A stretch of 64,000 nucleotides of DNA from PNON01 sp963757065 (GTDB taxonomy: Bacteria; Chloroflexota; Anaerolineae; Anaerolineales; Anaerolineaceae). The position numbers were made by a program, and so were the translations under genes. A model generated the notes under the pieces. That model saw only the letters and a program-made list of their open reading frames with translations, was not told the DNA's origin and did not search any database. Location: positions 186,001 to 250,000 of the forward strand of contig CAVWQC010000005.1 in NCBI GenBank assembly GCA_963757065.1, read 5' to 3'. Positions 1 to 9,802 of the stretch are shown in pieces. Every line of letters begins with the position of its first letter. The first letter of the stretch is position 1.

Positions 1-118
1 TCTGCACTTTCGCAGCAGGTTCAGCTGGTGCAGCGGTTGGTTGTGCAGTACAACCGGCGATCATGATGATGACCAACAGGCCTATCAACATTCTTGTGAT
101 CAATTTTCCAGTTTTCAT
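1..118 (-). CDS. ABC transporter substrate-binding lipoprotein, N-terminus only
   Basis: Only the first 39 codons are in the window; the gene runs off the left edge. Translation from the ATG at 118 gives a short basic N-terminus (MKTGKL), a hydrophobic stretch and a lipobox ending IAGC, then an Ala/Pro-rich linker. This is a typical lipoprotein signal, so the mature protein should be membrane-anchored outside the cell. It lies 73 bp downstream of a ribose-type permease gene on the same strand. The ATPase-permease-binding protein order is common for sugar importers of the RbsABC type, so a periplasmic-binding-protein-like sugar receptor is inferred from context. The sugar cannot be told from this fragment. 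Confidence 0.7.
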   Translation of the reverse strand, partial: MKTGKLITRMLIGLLVIIMIAGCTAQPTAAPAEPAAKVQ

Positions 119-191
119 TTTCTTCTCCTATTAATAATGATTATCCTAATATTTTTGTAAACCACTAGTTGCGACGTGGATTATACCAAAC

Positions 192-1154
192 TTATTGTTT
201 ACCTTTTCCTTTCATATCCAATAATACTGCGATGATGATAATTGATCCTTTAATAATTAATTGAAAATGCGAAGAAACATTTAAGATATCCAGGCCATTT
301 CCTATCACTGCAATTAACAAAGCTCCGATCACCGTTCCGTACCATTTACCAGCGCCGCCAGACATGCTTACTCCTCCGATAATGACCGCTGCAATTGCAT
401 CCAGTTCATAAGCCTGGCCGGCTGTCGGATTGCCAGATACCAGGCGGGAGGCCAATAGCAATCCCGCAATACCTGCGAGAAAACCGGAAAGAGTATAAAC
501 AGCGATTTTGATCCAATCTACGTTGATACCGGAGACCCTGGCGGCTGTTTCATTCCCACCGACTGCGTAAACTCTGCGGCCAAACACAGTTCGGGTGATG
601 ATAAAGGCGCATACCAGGGTAATTACAACAAAATACACGACAAGGTGCGGAATGGTATTAAATACAAATCCACCAGCAATACCTTCAAACAATTTTGTCA
701 CATCGAAAACGGGCTGCCCTTTTGCAGCGATCAATGCTACTCCCCTGACAATAGTCATGGTTCCCAAAGTGACAATGAAAGGCGGGATGTTTCCATAGGC
801 TACACTGACCCCGTTCAGTAATCCGACTGCTGCCCCTATTACTACCGAAAGAACAATGGGAACAATGAGAGGATACTCTCCTGGATGAGCAAAGGTCGCT
901 GCGATCACTCCGGTTAACGCTACGATAGACCCGACCGAGAGATCAATACCCCCGGAGATGATCACAAACATCATCCCGGTAGCCAGAATGCCATTTATGG
1001 AGGCTTGTTTGAGAATGTTCACCAGGTTCGCCGGTTTTGCAAAAGCGTTTGGTGAAAGGATCATCAGAATAGCCAGAATTACAAAAAATGCGATAAAAAT
1101 GCCGACTTCCCGAAGTGATGAAAACTCGAAGGATTTCCGGAGTGTTTTGTTCAT
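192..1154 (-). CDS. Ribose/xylose-type ABC transporter permease
   Basis: This 320-residue membrane protein belongs to the RbsC/XylH family (BPD_transp_2) and forms the membrane channel of a sugar importer. The sequence shows about eight to ten hydrophobic segments and the family hallmark GGIDLSVGS at residues 68-76, just after an N-terminal helix pair. The length matches the family (310-340 residues). The start codon overlaps the stop of the upstream ATPase gene by 4 bp (ATGA), which indicates translational coupling. A binding lipoprotein begins 73 bp downstream. Ribose, xylose, galactofuranose and inositol importers share this fold, so the substrate is open. Confidence 0.9.
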   Translation of the reverse strand: MNKTLRKSFEFSSLREVGIFIAFFVILAILMILSPNAFAKPANLVNILKQASINGILATGMMFVIISGGIDLSVGSIVALTGVIAATFAHPGEYPLIVPIVLSVVIGAAVGLLNGVSVAYGNIPPFIVTLGTMTIVRGVALIAAKGQPVFDVTKLFEGIAGGFVFNTIPHLVVYFVVITLVCAFIITRTVFGRRVYAVGGNETAARVSGINVDWIKIAVYTLSGFLAGIAGLLLASRLVSGNPTAGQAYELDAIAAVIIGGVSMSGGAGKWYGTVIGALLIAVIGNGLDILNVSSHFQLIIKGSIIIIAVLLDMKGKGKQ

Positions 1155-2669
1155 ATTCTGTTCCCGCTGCTAAAATCTGATGCGAATCTCATAATTGACT
1201 CCTGGGTAAAATCGGGACGGTTGATCTCACCAGTCAACCTTCCAGCGGCTAAAACTAGAATTCGATCGGATAACCCCATGATCTCAGGTATTTCAGAAGA
1301 GATCATGATAAGAGCTTTACCCGCTTTAACAAGCTCACCCATCAGGAGATATATATCCCGTTTTGCGCCAACATCAATGCCCCGGGTTGGTTCATCCATG
1401 ATGATAATATCTGGTGTGGTCTGAAGCCATTTTGACAGGACCACCTTCTGCTGGTTTCCACCGCTTAGAGAGGAGATCATGGTATTCCTGGAATTTGTTT
1501 TGATCTTAAGTTGATCGATAAACTTGTCAGCTACATGGCGTTCTTTGCTCTCATTGATAACTCCAAGTTTGGAAAGCTCATCCAAACCTACGATCGTGAT
1601 GTTGGTTTTTACTGTCGATTTTAAATTTAATCCGGTGAACTTGCGGTCTTCTGTGATCAACGCAACCCTGTTTCGGATGGCGTCTTTCGGGTGACGGATA
1701 TTCGTTTGCTTGTTCCTGATAATAACTTCACCGGAACTTGGACGTGTGATCCCAAAAATACATTCAGCCAGTTCACTGCGGCCAGCGCCGACTAACCCGG
1801 CGATTCCTAATATTTCACCTTTGTGCAATTTAAAACTGACATTCTGAAAATGTTTTCCCCGGCACAGGTTATTTACTTCAAGTACCACTTCACCAATTGG
1901 AGCAACGGTCTTGGGAATAAATTCTTTTATCTCCCGTCCGACCATCATTTTGATCAATTTGTCGTTGTCGATCTCGTTTGCCGGGAAAGTACCTATGTAA
2001 TTTCCATCCCGAAGGACACTGATGCGATCTGCGATCTTAAAAATCTCATCCATTTTATGGGAGATATAGATGATGGCTACATTCTGTTTCCGTAACCGGT
2101 CAATTTGCTCAAATAGGGTCTTTACTTCCTTTTCTGTGATTGCCGATGTGGGTTCATCCATGATGACCACTTTGGATGATAGAGAAATCGATTTTACGAT
2201 CTCTACCAGCTGAATTTGAGCCACACTCAGGTTGCGCATCAAGGATTTTGGATTAATGGAAATTCCGAGATTGTTAAATAATTCTTCAGTAACGCGGCGT
2301 TGTTCTTTCAAATCTACAAGGCTCAAACCCGCCTAATTTCCACTTGCGGATCTCTCTTCCCACAAAAACATTCTCAGCCACTTCCATGTCTTTTATGGGG
2401 TTTAATTCCTGGTGGATCATGGATATCCCGTAAGAGATGGCTTCTTTCGGATTTTTGATATGGACATTTTTACCATCGACCAGGATTTCCCCACTATCCT
2501 GGGAGTATATCCCCATGATGATCTTCATCAGGGTGGATTTTCCGGCGCCATTTTCACCCACTAATGCATGAACTTCACCTGGCTTGATCTTCAGGGTGAC
2601 ATCATTTAATACGGTGACCCGTGAAAAACTTTTAGTGATATGGTTTAATTCAAGAATATTCTCGGCCAT
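1151..2669 (-). CDS. Sugar ABC transporter ATP-binding protein (RbsA-like), frameshifted
   Basis: The gene encodes a two-cassette ATPase of the RbsA/MglA type, about 500 residues, that powers the adjacent sugar permease. Cassette 1 has Walker A GENGAGKST (residues 38-46), the family variant signature LSVAQ and Walker B MDEPTSAI. Cassette 2 has the degenerate Walker A GLVGAGRSE, the signature LSGGNQQK and MDEPTRGID. The reading frame breaks at 2328-2330, where the coding strand has a GGG run. Removing one G joins both halves smoothly (WKLGG-LSLVDL) at a place where the family is continuous. The break is therefore probably a sequence error, though a real mutation cannot be excluded. The stop overlaps the permease start. 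Confidence 0.85.
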
Positions 2670-2910
2670 GGAGACAATTTTCCTAAGTCGAAATTTGTTT
2701 CAGCAATTTAACATTTTTTCGTCAGAAGACCATTAAAGCGAAATTAAATAAATTTCCATACTAAGAGATCACAAGCATTTTACTATAATCGCAAATCATT
2801 TCACAAGTACATATTGATTATTGTTAAATTTACACCTTGAATTATTTGCATACCTTATCAGATATGACATAATTAATGATGAAATTATCCTAATACCCAC
2901 GGAGAGGCGA

Positions 2911-4260
2911 ATGACAGCGATCGACCGTACAAAACTAAGCCACTTTTTAGAGTCGGAATTGGAGAGTTTTAAAAATCGGCACCCTCGTTCGTATGAAATG
3001 TATATCCGCGCACAAAACAGCCTGTTGGCGGGAGTGCCAATGAACTGGATGGTGCGTTGGGCGGGTGGATTCCCCTTGTTTGTGAAAGAAGCTCACGGAG
3101 CGCATTTTACCTGCGTGGATGGGCACGATTATGTGGATTTCTGCCTGGGCGATACTGGTGCAATGACCGGTCACAGCCCGGTAGCTTCCATGACAGCGAT
3201 TAAAGAACAACTAGACCACGGGATAACTTTCATGCTGCCGACGGAAGATTCCATTTGGGTCGGTGAAGAAATGCAGCGACGGTTCGGATTAAAGTACTGG
3301 CAGACCACCCTCACAGCCACGGATGCCAACCGCTTCATTTTGAGAATTGCACGACATATCACCCGGCGGCCGTATGTACTTGTTTACAATTACTGTTATC
3401 ACGGTTCAGTGGATGAGTCGTTTTGCACGATTAATAATGGCGTTCCCGGACCACGCCCCGGCTCGGTTGGTCCTCAGGTAAACCCGGCCACCACCACCCG
3501 TGTCATCGAATGGAATAACCTGGCTGCGTTGGAATCAGCTCTTGCACCAGGCGATATTGCCTGTGTGCTGGCTGAACCAGCTATGACCAATATCGGTATC
3601 ATCCACCCTGACCCGGGTTACCACGACGCCTTGCGTGAATTGACCCGTAAATTTGGCACCCTGCTTGTGATCGATGAGACGCATACCATCTGTACTGGTC
3701 CGGGTGGATACACCAAAGCCTATAACCTGCAGCCGGATGTGCTGACCATCGGTAAACCCATTGGGAGTGGAATCCCAGCGGGTGTGTATGGTTTTACTCA
3801 GGAGATAGCAGACCGGATTGGTGAGACAACCACAATTGATGAGGCGGATATCGGCGGAATCGGTGGCACCCTGGCTGGAAACGCTCTCTCGCTGGCAGCC
3901 ATTAAAGCCACTCTGAGCAATGTATTAACAGAGGACGCTTTCAAGATCATGATTCCTCTGGCGGTGCGCTGGGCGGATGGCGTGCAGAAAGTGATCGATG
4001 AATATCAACTTCCGTGGGTGGTGAACAGGTTGGGTGCCCGCGCTGAATATTGGTTTTGCCCGCAGACGCCCCGTAATGGCGGCGATGCTGAAGCAGCGGT
4101 TGATTTTGATCTTGACCGCTACATGCACCTGGCTGCACTCAATCGAGGTATCCTGATGACGCCTTTTCACAATATGTCTCTGATGTGTCCAGCTACAACA
4201 GAAGCAGATGTGGACTATCATACCCGGGTATTTAAAGAAATGGTCATGCAGATAATCTAA
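2911..4260 (+). CDS. Class III PLP-dependent aminotransferase (glutamate-1-semialdehyde aminomutase-like)
   Basis: A 449-residue protein of the class III aminotransferase family, fold type I. Visible features are the N-terminal substrate loop region, the cofactor-binding aspartate in VIDETHT, and the PLP lysine in LTIGKPIGSG. It most resembles the glutamate-1-semialdehyde 2,1-aminomutase branch, but many proteins of this branch act on other amino acids, so the substrate is unknown. An upstream in-frame extension exists from 2821, but the ATG at 2911 is preceded by GGAGAGG at the right distance and the sequence before it looks non-coding. The gene is divergent from the sugar importer and ends in a strong terminator, so it is probably monocistronic. 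Confidence 0.85.
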   Translation: MTAIDRTKLSHFLESELESFKNRHPRSYEMYIRAQNSLLAGVPMNWMVRWAGGFPLFVKEAHGAHFTCVDGHDYVDFCLGDTGAMTGHSPVASMTAIKEQLDHGITFMLPTEDSIWVGEEMQRRFGLKYWQTTLTATDANRFILRIARHITRRPYVLVYNYCYHGSVDESFCTINNGVPGPRPGSVGPQVNPATTTRVIEWNNLAALESALAPGDIACVLAEPAMTNIGIIHPDPGYHDALRELTRKFGTLLVIDETHTICTGPGGYTKAYNLQPDVLTIGKPIGSGIPAGVYGFTQEIADRIGETTTIDEADIGGIGGTLAGNALSLAAIKATLSNVLTEDAFKIMIPLAVRWADGVQKVIDEYQLPWVVNRLGARAEYWFCPQTPRNGGDAEAAVDFDLDRYMHLAALNRGILMTPFHNMSLMCPATTEADVDYHTRVFKEMVMQII

Positions 4261-4299
4261 GGAAATCAAACATATTAGAGATGTTATGAGTGGCAGGTA

Positions 4300-4337
4300 A
4301 TCGAGGATATCCAGTCAGATATCCTCGATTTCCTTTT
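4300..4337 (+). terminator. Rho-independent terminator of the aminotransferase gene
   Basis: A perfect 12-bp stem, ATCGAGGATATC with its complement, encloses the loop CAGTCA (4312-4317). It is followed by TTCCTTTTT. It lies 40 bp after the stop codon of the aminotransferase. Confidence 0.85.
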
Positions 4338-4525
4338 TAGAAATATTGAATATGGTTATCCCATATCTGGATGGTATTATTGTTCCTTCCACGTGCAGTG
4401 ACTGCGCTTATTAAAATATTGTGCTGATGACCAAGGGGTAGAACACTCATTTTGATTCTGAAGATTAACTTATCATGTTACAATTTTCTATCATTGCAAT
4501 AATCTGATAAACCTCAAGGTAGTTA

Positions 4526-6628
4526 ATGGCAAATAATACTTTTCAGAGAAATCTCCTCTTGTTTTGTACAATTATTCTTTCAAGTTGTACTGTGCAAACT
4601 CCTGTACCATTGCCTACAGCGACTAAAGTACCATTACCTACGGCGACAAATCTGCCTTCACCCACCCCTAAACCAACGACAACCCCTATACCAGCCACAT
4701 GGTTGAATATCGGAATCGAAGGCAGTTCCATCCAGCCCAACGTCTTGGATCTATTTGCTGAATGATCACCCGTCTTATTCAGATAGCCTGTTCCAGACCG
4801 TAGTTCATCCGGGTTTATACAAACCGAACCCTGACAACGATATCCTCATTCCAGTGATTGCCAGTTCTCCTGTGGGTGATTGGATAAAAACGAATGAGTA
4901 TCTGGAGCAAACGATTGAAATCAAACCTGATATGAAATGGAGTGATGGATCTTTCATCACCCCGGATGATATTCTTTACTCATTTAATTTGTTGCGGGAT
5001 ATTGCTGCACTGCATTTCGGCTCAAATCGGGAAATCCTTCTTGCCTCATCCATTGAGGTGGAATCCACCGGTCAGATAAAACTCAAGGTCAAAAGCGACA
5101 CCGGCGCGCGTGGCTTAACGCAATCTCTCCTCACTTTCCCCATTCTGAAGAAGGAATTTTGGGAAAAGTACACCATTCAAATATTTGAAAATCAATGATT
5201 TTGAAAATATTAAAAACAATAGCATCGGATTTGGATCAGTTAGCGGCCATGAGGATCCAACAAGAGCAGGAAATGAATATCCTGTTACAACAGTTGAAGG
5301 ACACCCGAATTCAAATAAACAATAAACAATCCAAGGCGGGTGACCTTAAGGTATTTTTAAGTGGTAGAAAGACACCTCATAATTTGAATGGTGTTCAAGA
5401 TGGTGAAGATCTAGTTGATACCAATAATAAGATCACCATATTGCTGGAAGAAATTTCAGCATTACAGGGTATCTTGGACGGCCAGGCTATTCAATTGGAT
5501 GGAATCCGATCAAAGATAGTTGCTTCGATCCAGCAGCAGCAGGAATTGGAAGATAAGCTGTTTGGATTGATGGAAGAAATCATGCAGTCATTATCTGACC
5601 TGGATCTGGCAGCAGAACCTCTTGCCATCCCTTACCACATCAAGGTTAGCACACAAAACCTGGTGGAAATAAATGCACTTACCGACCAGGTGTCCAGTCC
5701 AAATAACATTTCATTCCAGGCGATGTCAAGTGATGATTTAGTTAGCAATTTCCAGCAGGGAAACCTTGACACAATTTATTCTTATACAAACACTGAAATT
5801 TCAGCAGAAAAAAATCCAGAGGGAGTGGCACGTGTTTCAGCAATAATCCTTAATCCTATATCGGATAAATTGGTAAATCCCATCCTGGGTCAGGCTATAG
5901 CATGCATATTTTCCTCCCCGGATTTGTGGGAAGGCAGCTCTTTCACCGGATCCATCTCACTCCAGGCTTACGAAGCACCTCCAGGTCCAACATTGGATCT
6001 GCCCGGTTGTTCCGGTTCCCACAAAACCCGGCTGCTTTATATGCGTATGATGCTGGATAAAAATCTATTCACATGGAGTTATCTACGAAATGGCAGCATC
6101 ATCCCCGGTTCAATGAAAGACCCGCTGGGCAAAGCGATCAGTCCATTGACCCTGGCAGTTGACCCCAATTTCCAGTTACCTGAAGATGTTCAGGAAAAGT
6201 TAACCCTTTCACTGAATAAACTCGGGATTGATATTATCATCAGTCAGCTTTCCACACCTTCTGATCTAAATGCTGATCGCTCGGTGGACATGATCCTCGC
6301 ACAGTGGGACACAAGTTTGCCGGAAAATGATCAACTATGCAGCCTGCCTGCCTACTTTGGGTACAACCACTTTCCTGTTCACATGCGATCTGCTTTGCTT
6401 GAATCTTGCGGGGTATCCAGTGTTAAATTGTCGACTGTACCTCAACCTACTCCCACACCGACAATTCTACTGACAGGGAAAGAGGCAAGTACCTCATATT
6501 TACCGCAGACCTGGGTGGTTGTCCTCACAAGAGATAATTTGTCCTACTATTGGAATTCAGTATCAATGGATAAATATGACCTCACGTGGTTGCTGCCAAT
6601 TTCTCCCTCCTGGATCACATCCTGGTAA
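4526..6628 (+). CDS. SBP_bac_5-like lipoprotein with a coiled-coil insert, frameshifted
   Basis: Three overlapping reading frames together read as one protein of about 700 residues. The first gives a lipoprotein signal (LSSC), a Pro/Thr-rich linker and SSIQPNVLDLF. The second (4755-5198) gives LFQTVVHPGLYKP and WSDGSFITPDDILYSFN, the hallmark of family 5 peptide-binding proteins. The third (5195-6628) starts with about 130 residues rich in Gln, Leu and Glu heptads, predicted coiled coil. It then returns to the family-5 pattern: the Np.sdkl..ilgqAia helix, the LTLAVDP strand and DMILAQWD near the end. Breaks lie near 4755 and 5195. One extra base explains the first; the second needs one or two more. 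Family members normally bind peptides or act as chemoreceptors; the coiled coil in the middle is abnormal. It could be a real fusion or a decaying gene. Confidence 0.55.
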
Positions 6629-6853
6629 ATTAAATCCTTTGCATATGTTCATGCTTTACGATAAGTAGAAACTATTTACCCCTAATTGTCCTGCCCGCTA
6701 AATAATTCAAAATTGTTGATTCTTTTTTTTAGCTTGAGTCGGTGTCTATCTACTATCAATCTGCACTTATAGAAATAAACTATTTTCCCAACTCGAGTTA
6801 TCGGTCCCCATATAAATATTCTCGAGCCGATAATAATCAAATGATTTATACTA

Positions 6854-8137
6854 ATGATGTCTATTGTCAGGAAGACTCCTTTGAATATTGCGATGCTGTC
6901 ATACCATACATGTCCACTGGCTATTTTAGGTGGAAAAGATACCGGTGGAATGAATGTTTACGTCCGGGAACTGACCCAATTCCTGGGACAGATCAACGTC
7001 CATGTGGATGTTTTTACCCGTTCTCAGGATGAGCATGTAGCGCATGTACTTCACGACCTTGGGTACTCCAATCGGGTTGTCCATATTAATGCTGGACCTG
7101 AAGTCCCTTTATCAAAGAATGAATTGGTAAAATTCATTCCAGATTATTACAATGGCATCAGGGATTTTGCCAAACGAAAGGGAATACATTACGATCTGAT
7201 CCACAGCCATTACTGGATGTCAGGAATTGCTGCCGGATTGCTCCAGGAAGAGTGGCATATTCCCATTATTCAAATGTTTCACACACTCGGGTATATGAAA
7301 AATAAGATAGCCCGTCATTCAGGTGAAATTGAAGGACCTTATCGGTTGAAAGGTGAACAGAAAGTGATGGACGTGGCAGATAAGATTATTGCTGCCACCC
7401 CGGCAGAAGTGAAACAGCTGACCACTCATTATCAGGTTGATCAACAAAAAATTACGGTCATCCCCCCCGGCGTGGATTGCAGCCATTTTTATCCAATCCC
7501 CAAAGATGAAGCAAAAGCCTTCATAGGTATTCCCCCGGATTCCAGGATGATCTTATTTGTCGGTAGAATCGAACCGCTCAAGGGAGTGGAAACATTACTG
7601 CATGCCATTTCAATCATGCGCGAAGAATGTAATCTCGAAGAATGCCCTTATCAATTAGTGATTATCGGGGGCGATTCTAATGAACAGCTGGCAGATCCTG
7701 ATTCGGAATTGTTCCGGTTAAAATCACTTTGCCATGACCTGGGATTGGACGAGACGGTAATCTTCCTTGGGAAGCGTGATCAAAATACTCTACCGTATTA
7801 TTATTCTGCGGCTGAAATGCTGGTCATGCCATCCTATTATGAATCGTTTGGGATGGTGGCATTGGAATCCATGGCTTGTGGAACACCGGTTGTTGCGTCA
7901 AATATCGGTGGATTGTCATACCTGGTTCAAGATGGTATCACGGGATTTACTGTATCTGATCGAAACGATAGGGCACTGGCCAGGCGAATATCACAACTTC
8001 TTTTTGATCAAGAGCTGCAATTAAAGATGGGTCAACAGGCAGCACAATATGCACTTTCTTATTCATGGCAGATCATTGCGGCGAAAATGAAAAGCCTTTA
8101 CGAGGGGCTATTACTCAAGAAATCTGGACTAAATTAA
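6854..8137 (+). CDS. Glycosyltransferase family 4, MshA-like
   Basis: A 427-residue GT4 (GT-B fold) glycosyltransferase. The N-terminal half opens with LNIAMLSYHTCPLAI and GGKDTGGMNVYVREL, the acceptor-side loop typical of MshA (inositol-phosphate N-acetylglucosaminyltransferase) and sucrose-phosphate-synthase-like enzymes. The C-terminal half has the nucleotide-sugar pattern VGRIEPLKGVETL and the E-x7-E motif in ESFGMVALESMACGTPVV. The end lies only 10 bp from the stop of a convergent PIG-L deacetylase gene, the same enzyme type that follows MshA in mycothiol synthesis. Transfer of a sugar to an inositol- or lipid-like acceptor is plausible but the acceptor is not proven. No clear ribosome binding site precedes the ATG pair at 6854/6857. 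Confidence 0.85.
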   Translation: MMSIVRKTPLNIAMLSYHTCPLAILGGKDTGGMNVYVRELTQFLGQINVHVDVFTRSQDEHVAHVLHDLGYSNRVVHINAGPEVPLSKNELVKFIPDYYNGIRDFAKRKGIHYDLIHSHYWMSGIAAGLLQEEWHIPIIQMFHTLGYMKNKIARHSGEIEGPYRLKGEQKVMDVADKIIAATPAEVKQLTTHYQVDQQKITVIPPGVDCSHFYPIPKDEAKAFIGIPPDSRMILFVGRIEPLKGVETLLHAISIMREECNLEECPYQLVIIGGDSNEQLADPDSELFRLKSLCHDLGLDETVIFLGKRDQNTLPYYYSAAEMLVMPSYYESFGMVALESMACGTPVVASNIGGLSYLVQDGITGFTVSDRNDRALARRISQLLFDQELQLKMGQQAAQYALSYSWQIIAAKMKSLYEGLLLKKSGLN

Positions 8138-8147
8138 CAAATTCCTT

Positions 8148-9018
8148 TTAATCCACACCTATTACCCCCTCGAAAAGATCGGTCTCGATATGACCTTTGA
8201 CCGGAGTTGGGTAATCACGCACAAATATCTCGCTGTTTTGCGACCATCCCCTCAGTAATCCAGAAGCGCCTTTATTGACCTGCTTTCCACCCTGACTGGA
8301 ATAACAATAAGATGCTTCGGCACGAATATCAGCTACTTCTGCATAATTGATCTTTGCATGTACCGGGAAAATCTGCCTTTGAGATTGAACGCAGATCAAT
8401 ATCTCCATTCTGCCCGTATCTACTGGGATCTTTTCCGATGATTGGCATAACTCTCACCAACCAACGCATGACCTTCTTGGAGATGGTGTAATAATATAAT
8501 TTCTGAGGCTGGTAATGGAGTTGTCCTTGTAAGTTGATTCCAGGATTTACCGCATCATAAAAAGCCTTGCGGGTCGCTTGATGAACACAAATATGGTCCG
8601 GATGCATATACCCGCCAATCTGATCAAATGTTATCACTACGTGAGGCTTAATGTTTTGAATATGGCTATTGATCTTCTGGGCAAGCTCGGATATTTCTGC
8701 ATTGATCAAAGCCATTGGATTTTGGTTATCGGGAGATCCGGGCATTCCAGAATCACGATATCCCAGGAAGATCACTTCATGAATACCAAGCTTTTTTGCC
8801 GCACACCGTAATTCTGCTTCACGTAATTCGGCGATGGATCCAAATCCCTCCAAATATTGTTTTTCAACTATTCCAGCTTCTCCCCTTGTGGCACAAATAA
8901 GGTATACATCCACTCCCCTTTTTGCATAGAGCGCCAATGTCCCACCAATCCCAAAGGTTTCATCATCAGGGTGCGCAAGGACGGCTAATAGGACTTTTCG
9001 GAACGCCATTATTCCCAT
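8148..9018 (-). CDS. PIG-L family deacetylase (LmbE/MshB-like), frameshifted
   Basis: A zinc-dependent N-acetylglucosaminyl deacetylase family protein. The zinc motif AHPDDE is at residues 15-20 from the ATG at 9018, and the second metal histidine is in HPDH. The frame breaks in the CCGGG run at 8363-8367; deleting one base joins KADFP to VHAKINYAEVADIRAEAS, which continues the family C-terminus to 8148. The true start may be the ATG at 9009. It begins 2 bp after the stop of the histidine phosphatase gene, so both are one transcript. Family members deacetylate GlcNAc-inositol, GlcNAc-malate or GlcNAc-lipid conjugates; the convergent GT4 gene supports such a role. Confidence 0.85.
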
Positions 9019-9020
9019 TG

Positions 9021-9629
9021 TTACGAGTCTAGATATTCAATATTTGGCTTCACATCATCATCCTCCCATGTGCATGTTGTCGCCGATGCGGGAGAAGGGA
9101 ATTGTATATCCATCATATTATGTTCAACCATGAATTTGTTATTGTAGCTAATTTCATGTCCATATCCCCAGAGGGTAACGAATAGAATCAAATCTGCATG
9201 GGTTACTGCTATGACTTGTTTCCCTCTATATGAGCGCAAGATACCCTTAATAAAGCTATAGGTGCGATTAAAAACATCCATTGGCAGCTCATAAGGTGGC
9301 TGATTGCCGGTATAAATATCCCAATTCCGTTCGATCATTTCGGGAATTGGACGGCCATCATAAGGTGAGCGGATTTCTGATATCTTGGAATTGATTGAAA
9401 TATCGATCTTGTCGAAAGATTTAGCAATAATTCCGGCTGTCTGTCTGGCTCTTAATTGCGGGCTTGAAAATATTCTGGAGACAGGTTTTCCGGAAAAAAA
9501 AGCGTGCAGGTTACTTGCCTGTTGAATTCCTAAACTGCTTAATCCAAAACGTGGGATTCTTCCATAAAAAATATTTTCCGGATTATGCACGGTTCCGTGC
9601 CTGACAAAATGAATCGTTGTTGTGGTCAT
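9021..9629 (-). CDS. Histidine phosphatase family protein (phosphoglycerate mutase-like)
   Basis: A 202-residue branch-1 histidine phosphatase. The catalytic RHG triad is at residues 10-12, a second active-site arginine is in RARQT, an acidic residue follows in EIRSP, and the second histidine is in VTHAD. These proteins remove phosphate from small molecules or sugars; the substrate here is unknown. It is the first gene of a two-gene unit with the PIG-L deacetylase, which starts 2 bp further on. An AAGGAG motif lies about 12 nt before the ATG, rather far. Confidence 0.85.
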   Translation of the reverse strand: MTTTTIHFVRHGTVHNPENIFYGRIPRFGLSSLGIQQASNLHAFFSGKPVSRIFSSPQLRARQTAGIIAKSFDKIDISINSKISEIRSPYDGRPIPEMIERNWDIYTGNQPPYELPMDVFNRTYSFIKGILRSYRGKQVIAVTHADLILFVTLWGYGHEISYNNKFMVEHNMMDIQFPSPASATTCTWEDDDVKPNIEYLDS

Positions 9630-9710
9630 GACTTAAGACTTCTCCTTATCTACATAGTAATGAAAATATACCACAGGGCATTAAGTTTCAGCGGATCAAA
9701 GTTAATGATA

Positions 9711-9739
9711 AATCCTCCGGATTAATTTACCGGAGGATT
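9711..9739 (-). terminator. Stem-loop terminator after the SIMPL genes
   Basis: AATCCTCCGG pairs perfectly with CCGGAGGATT around a 9-nt AT-rich loop. It lies about 65 bp beyond the stop of the SIMPL lipoprotein gene. On the minus strand the stem is followed by a weak T-rich stretch, so termination is probable rather than certain. Confidence 0.6.
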
Positions 9740-9802
9740 TGGAATATTTGCCTCAATAACGGTTCTTATATTCCACCCGGTGATGCGGTGGAAATAACCT
9801 CA

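Noticed and set aside
2286..2669. Programmed frameshift in the sugar ABC ATPase gene
   Set aside because: No slippery heptamer or downstream structure was seen, and other genes in the window have the same kind of one-base insertion, so a sequence error is simpler.
6742..7032. 96-codon plus-strand frame overlapping the glycosyltransferase start
   Set aside because: It overlaps the GT4 gene in another frame, has no recognisable family and no ribosome binding site.
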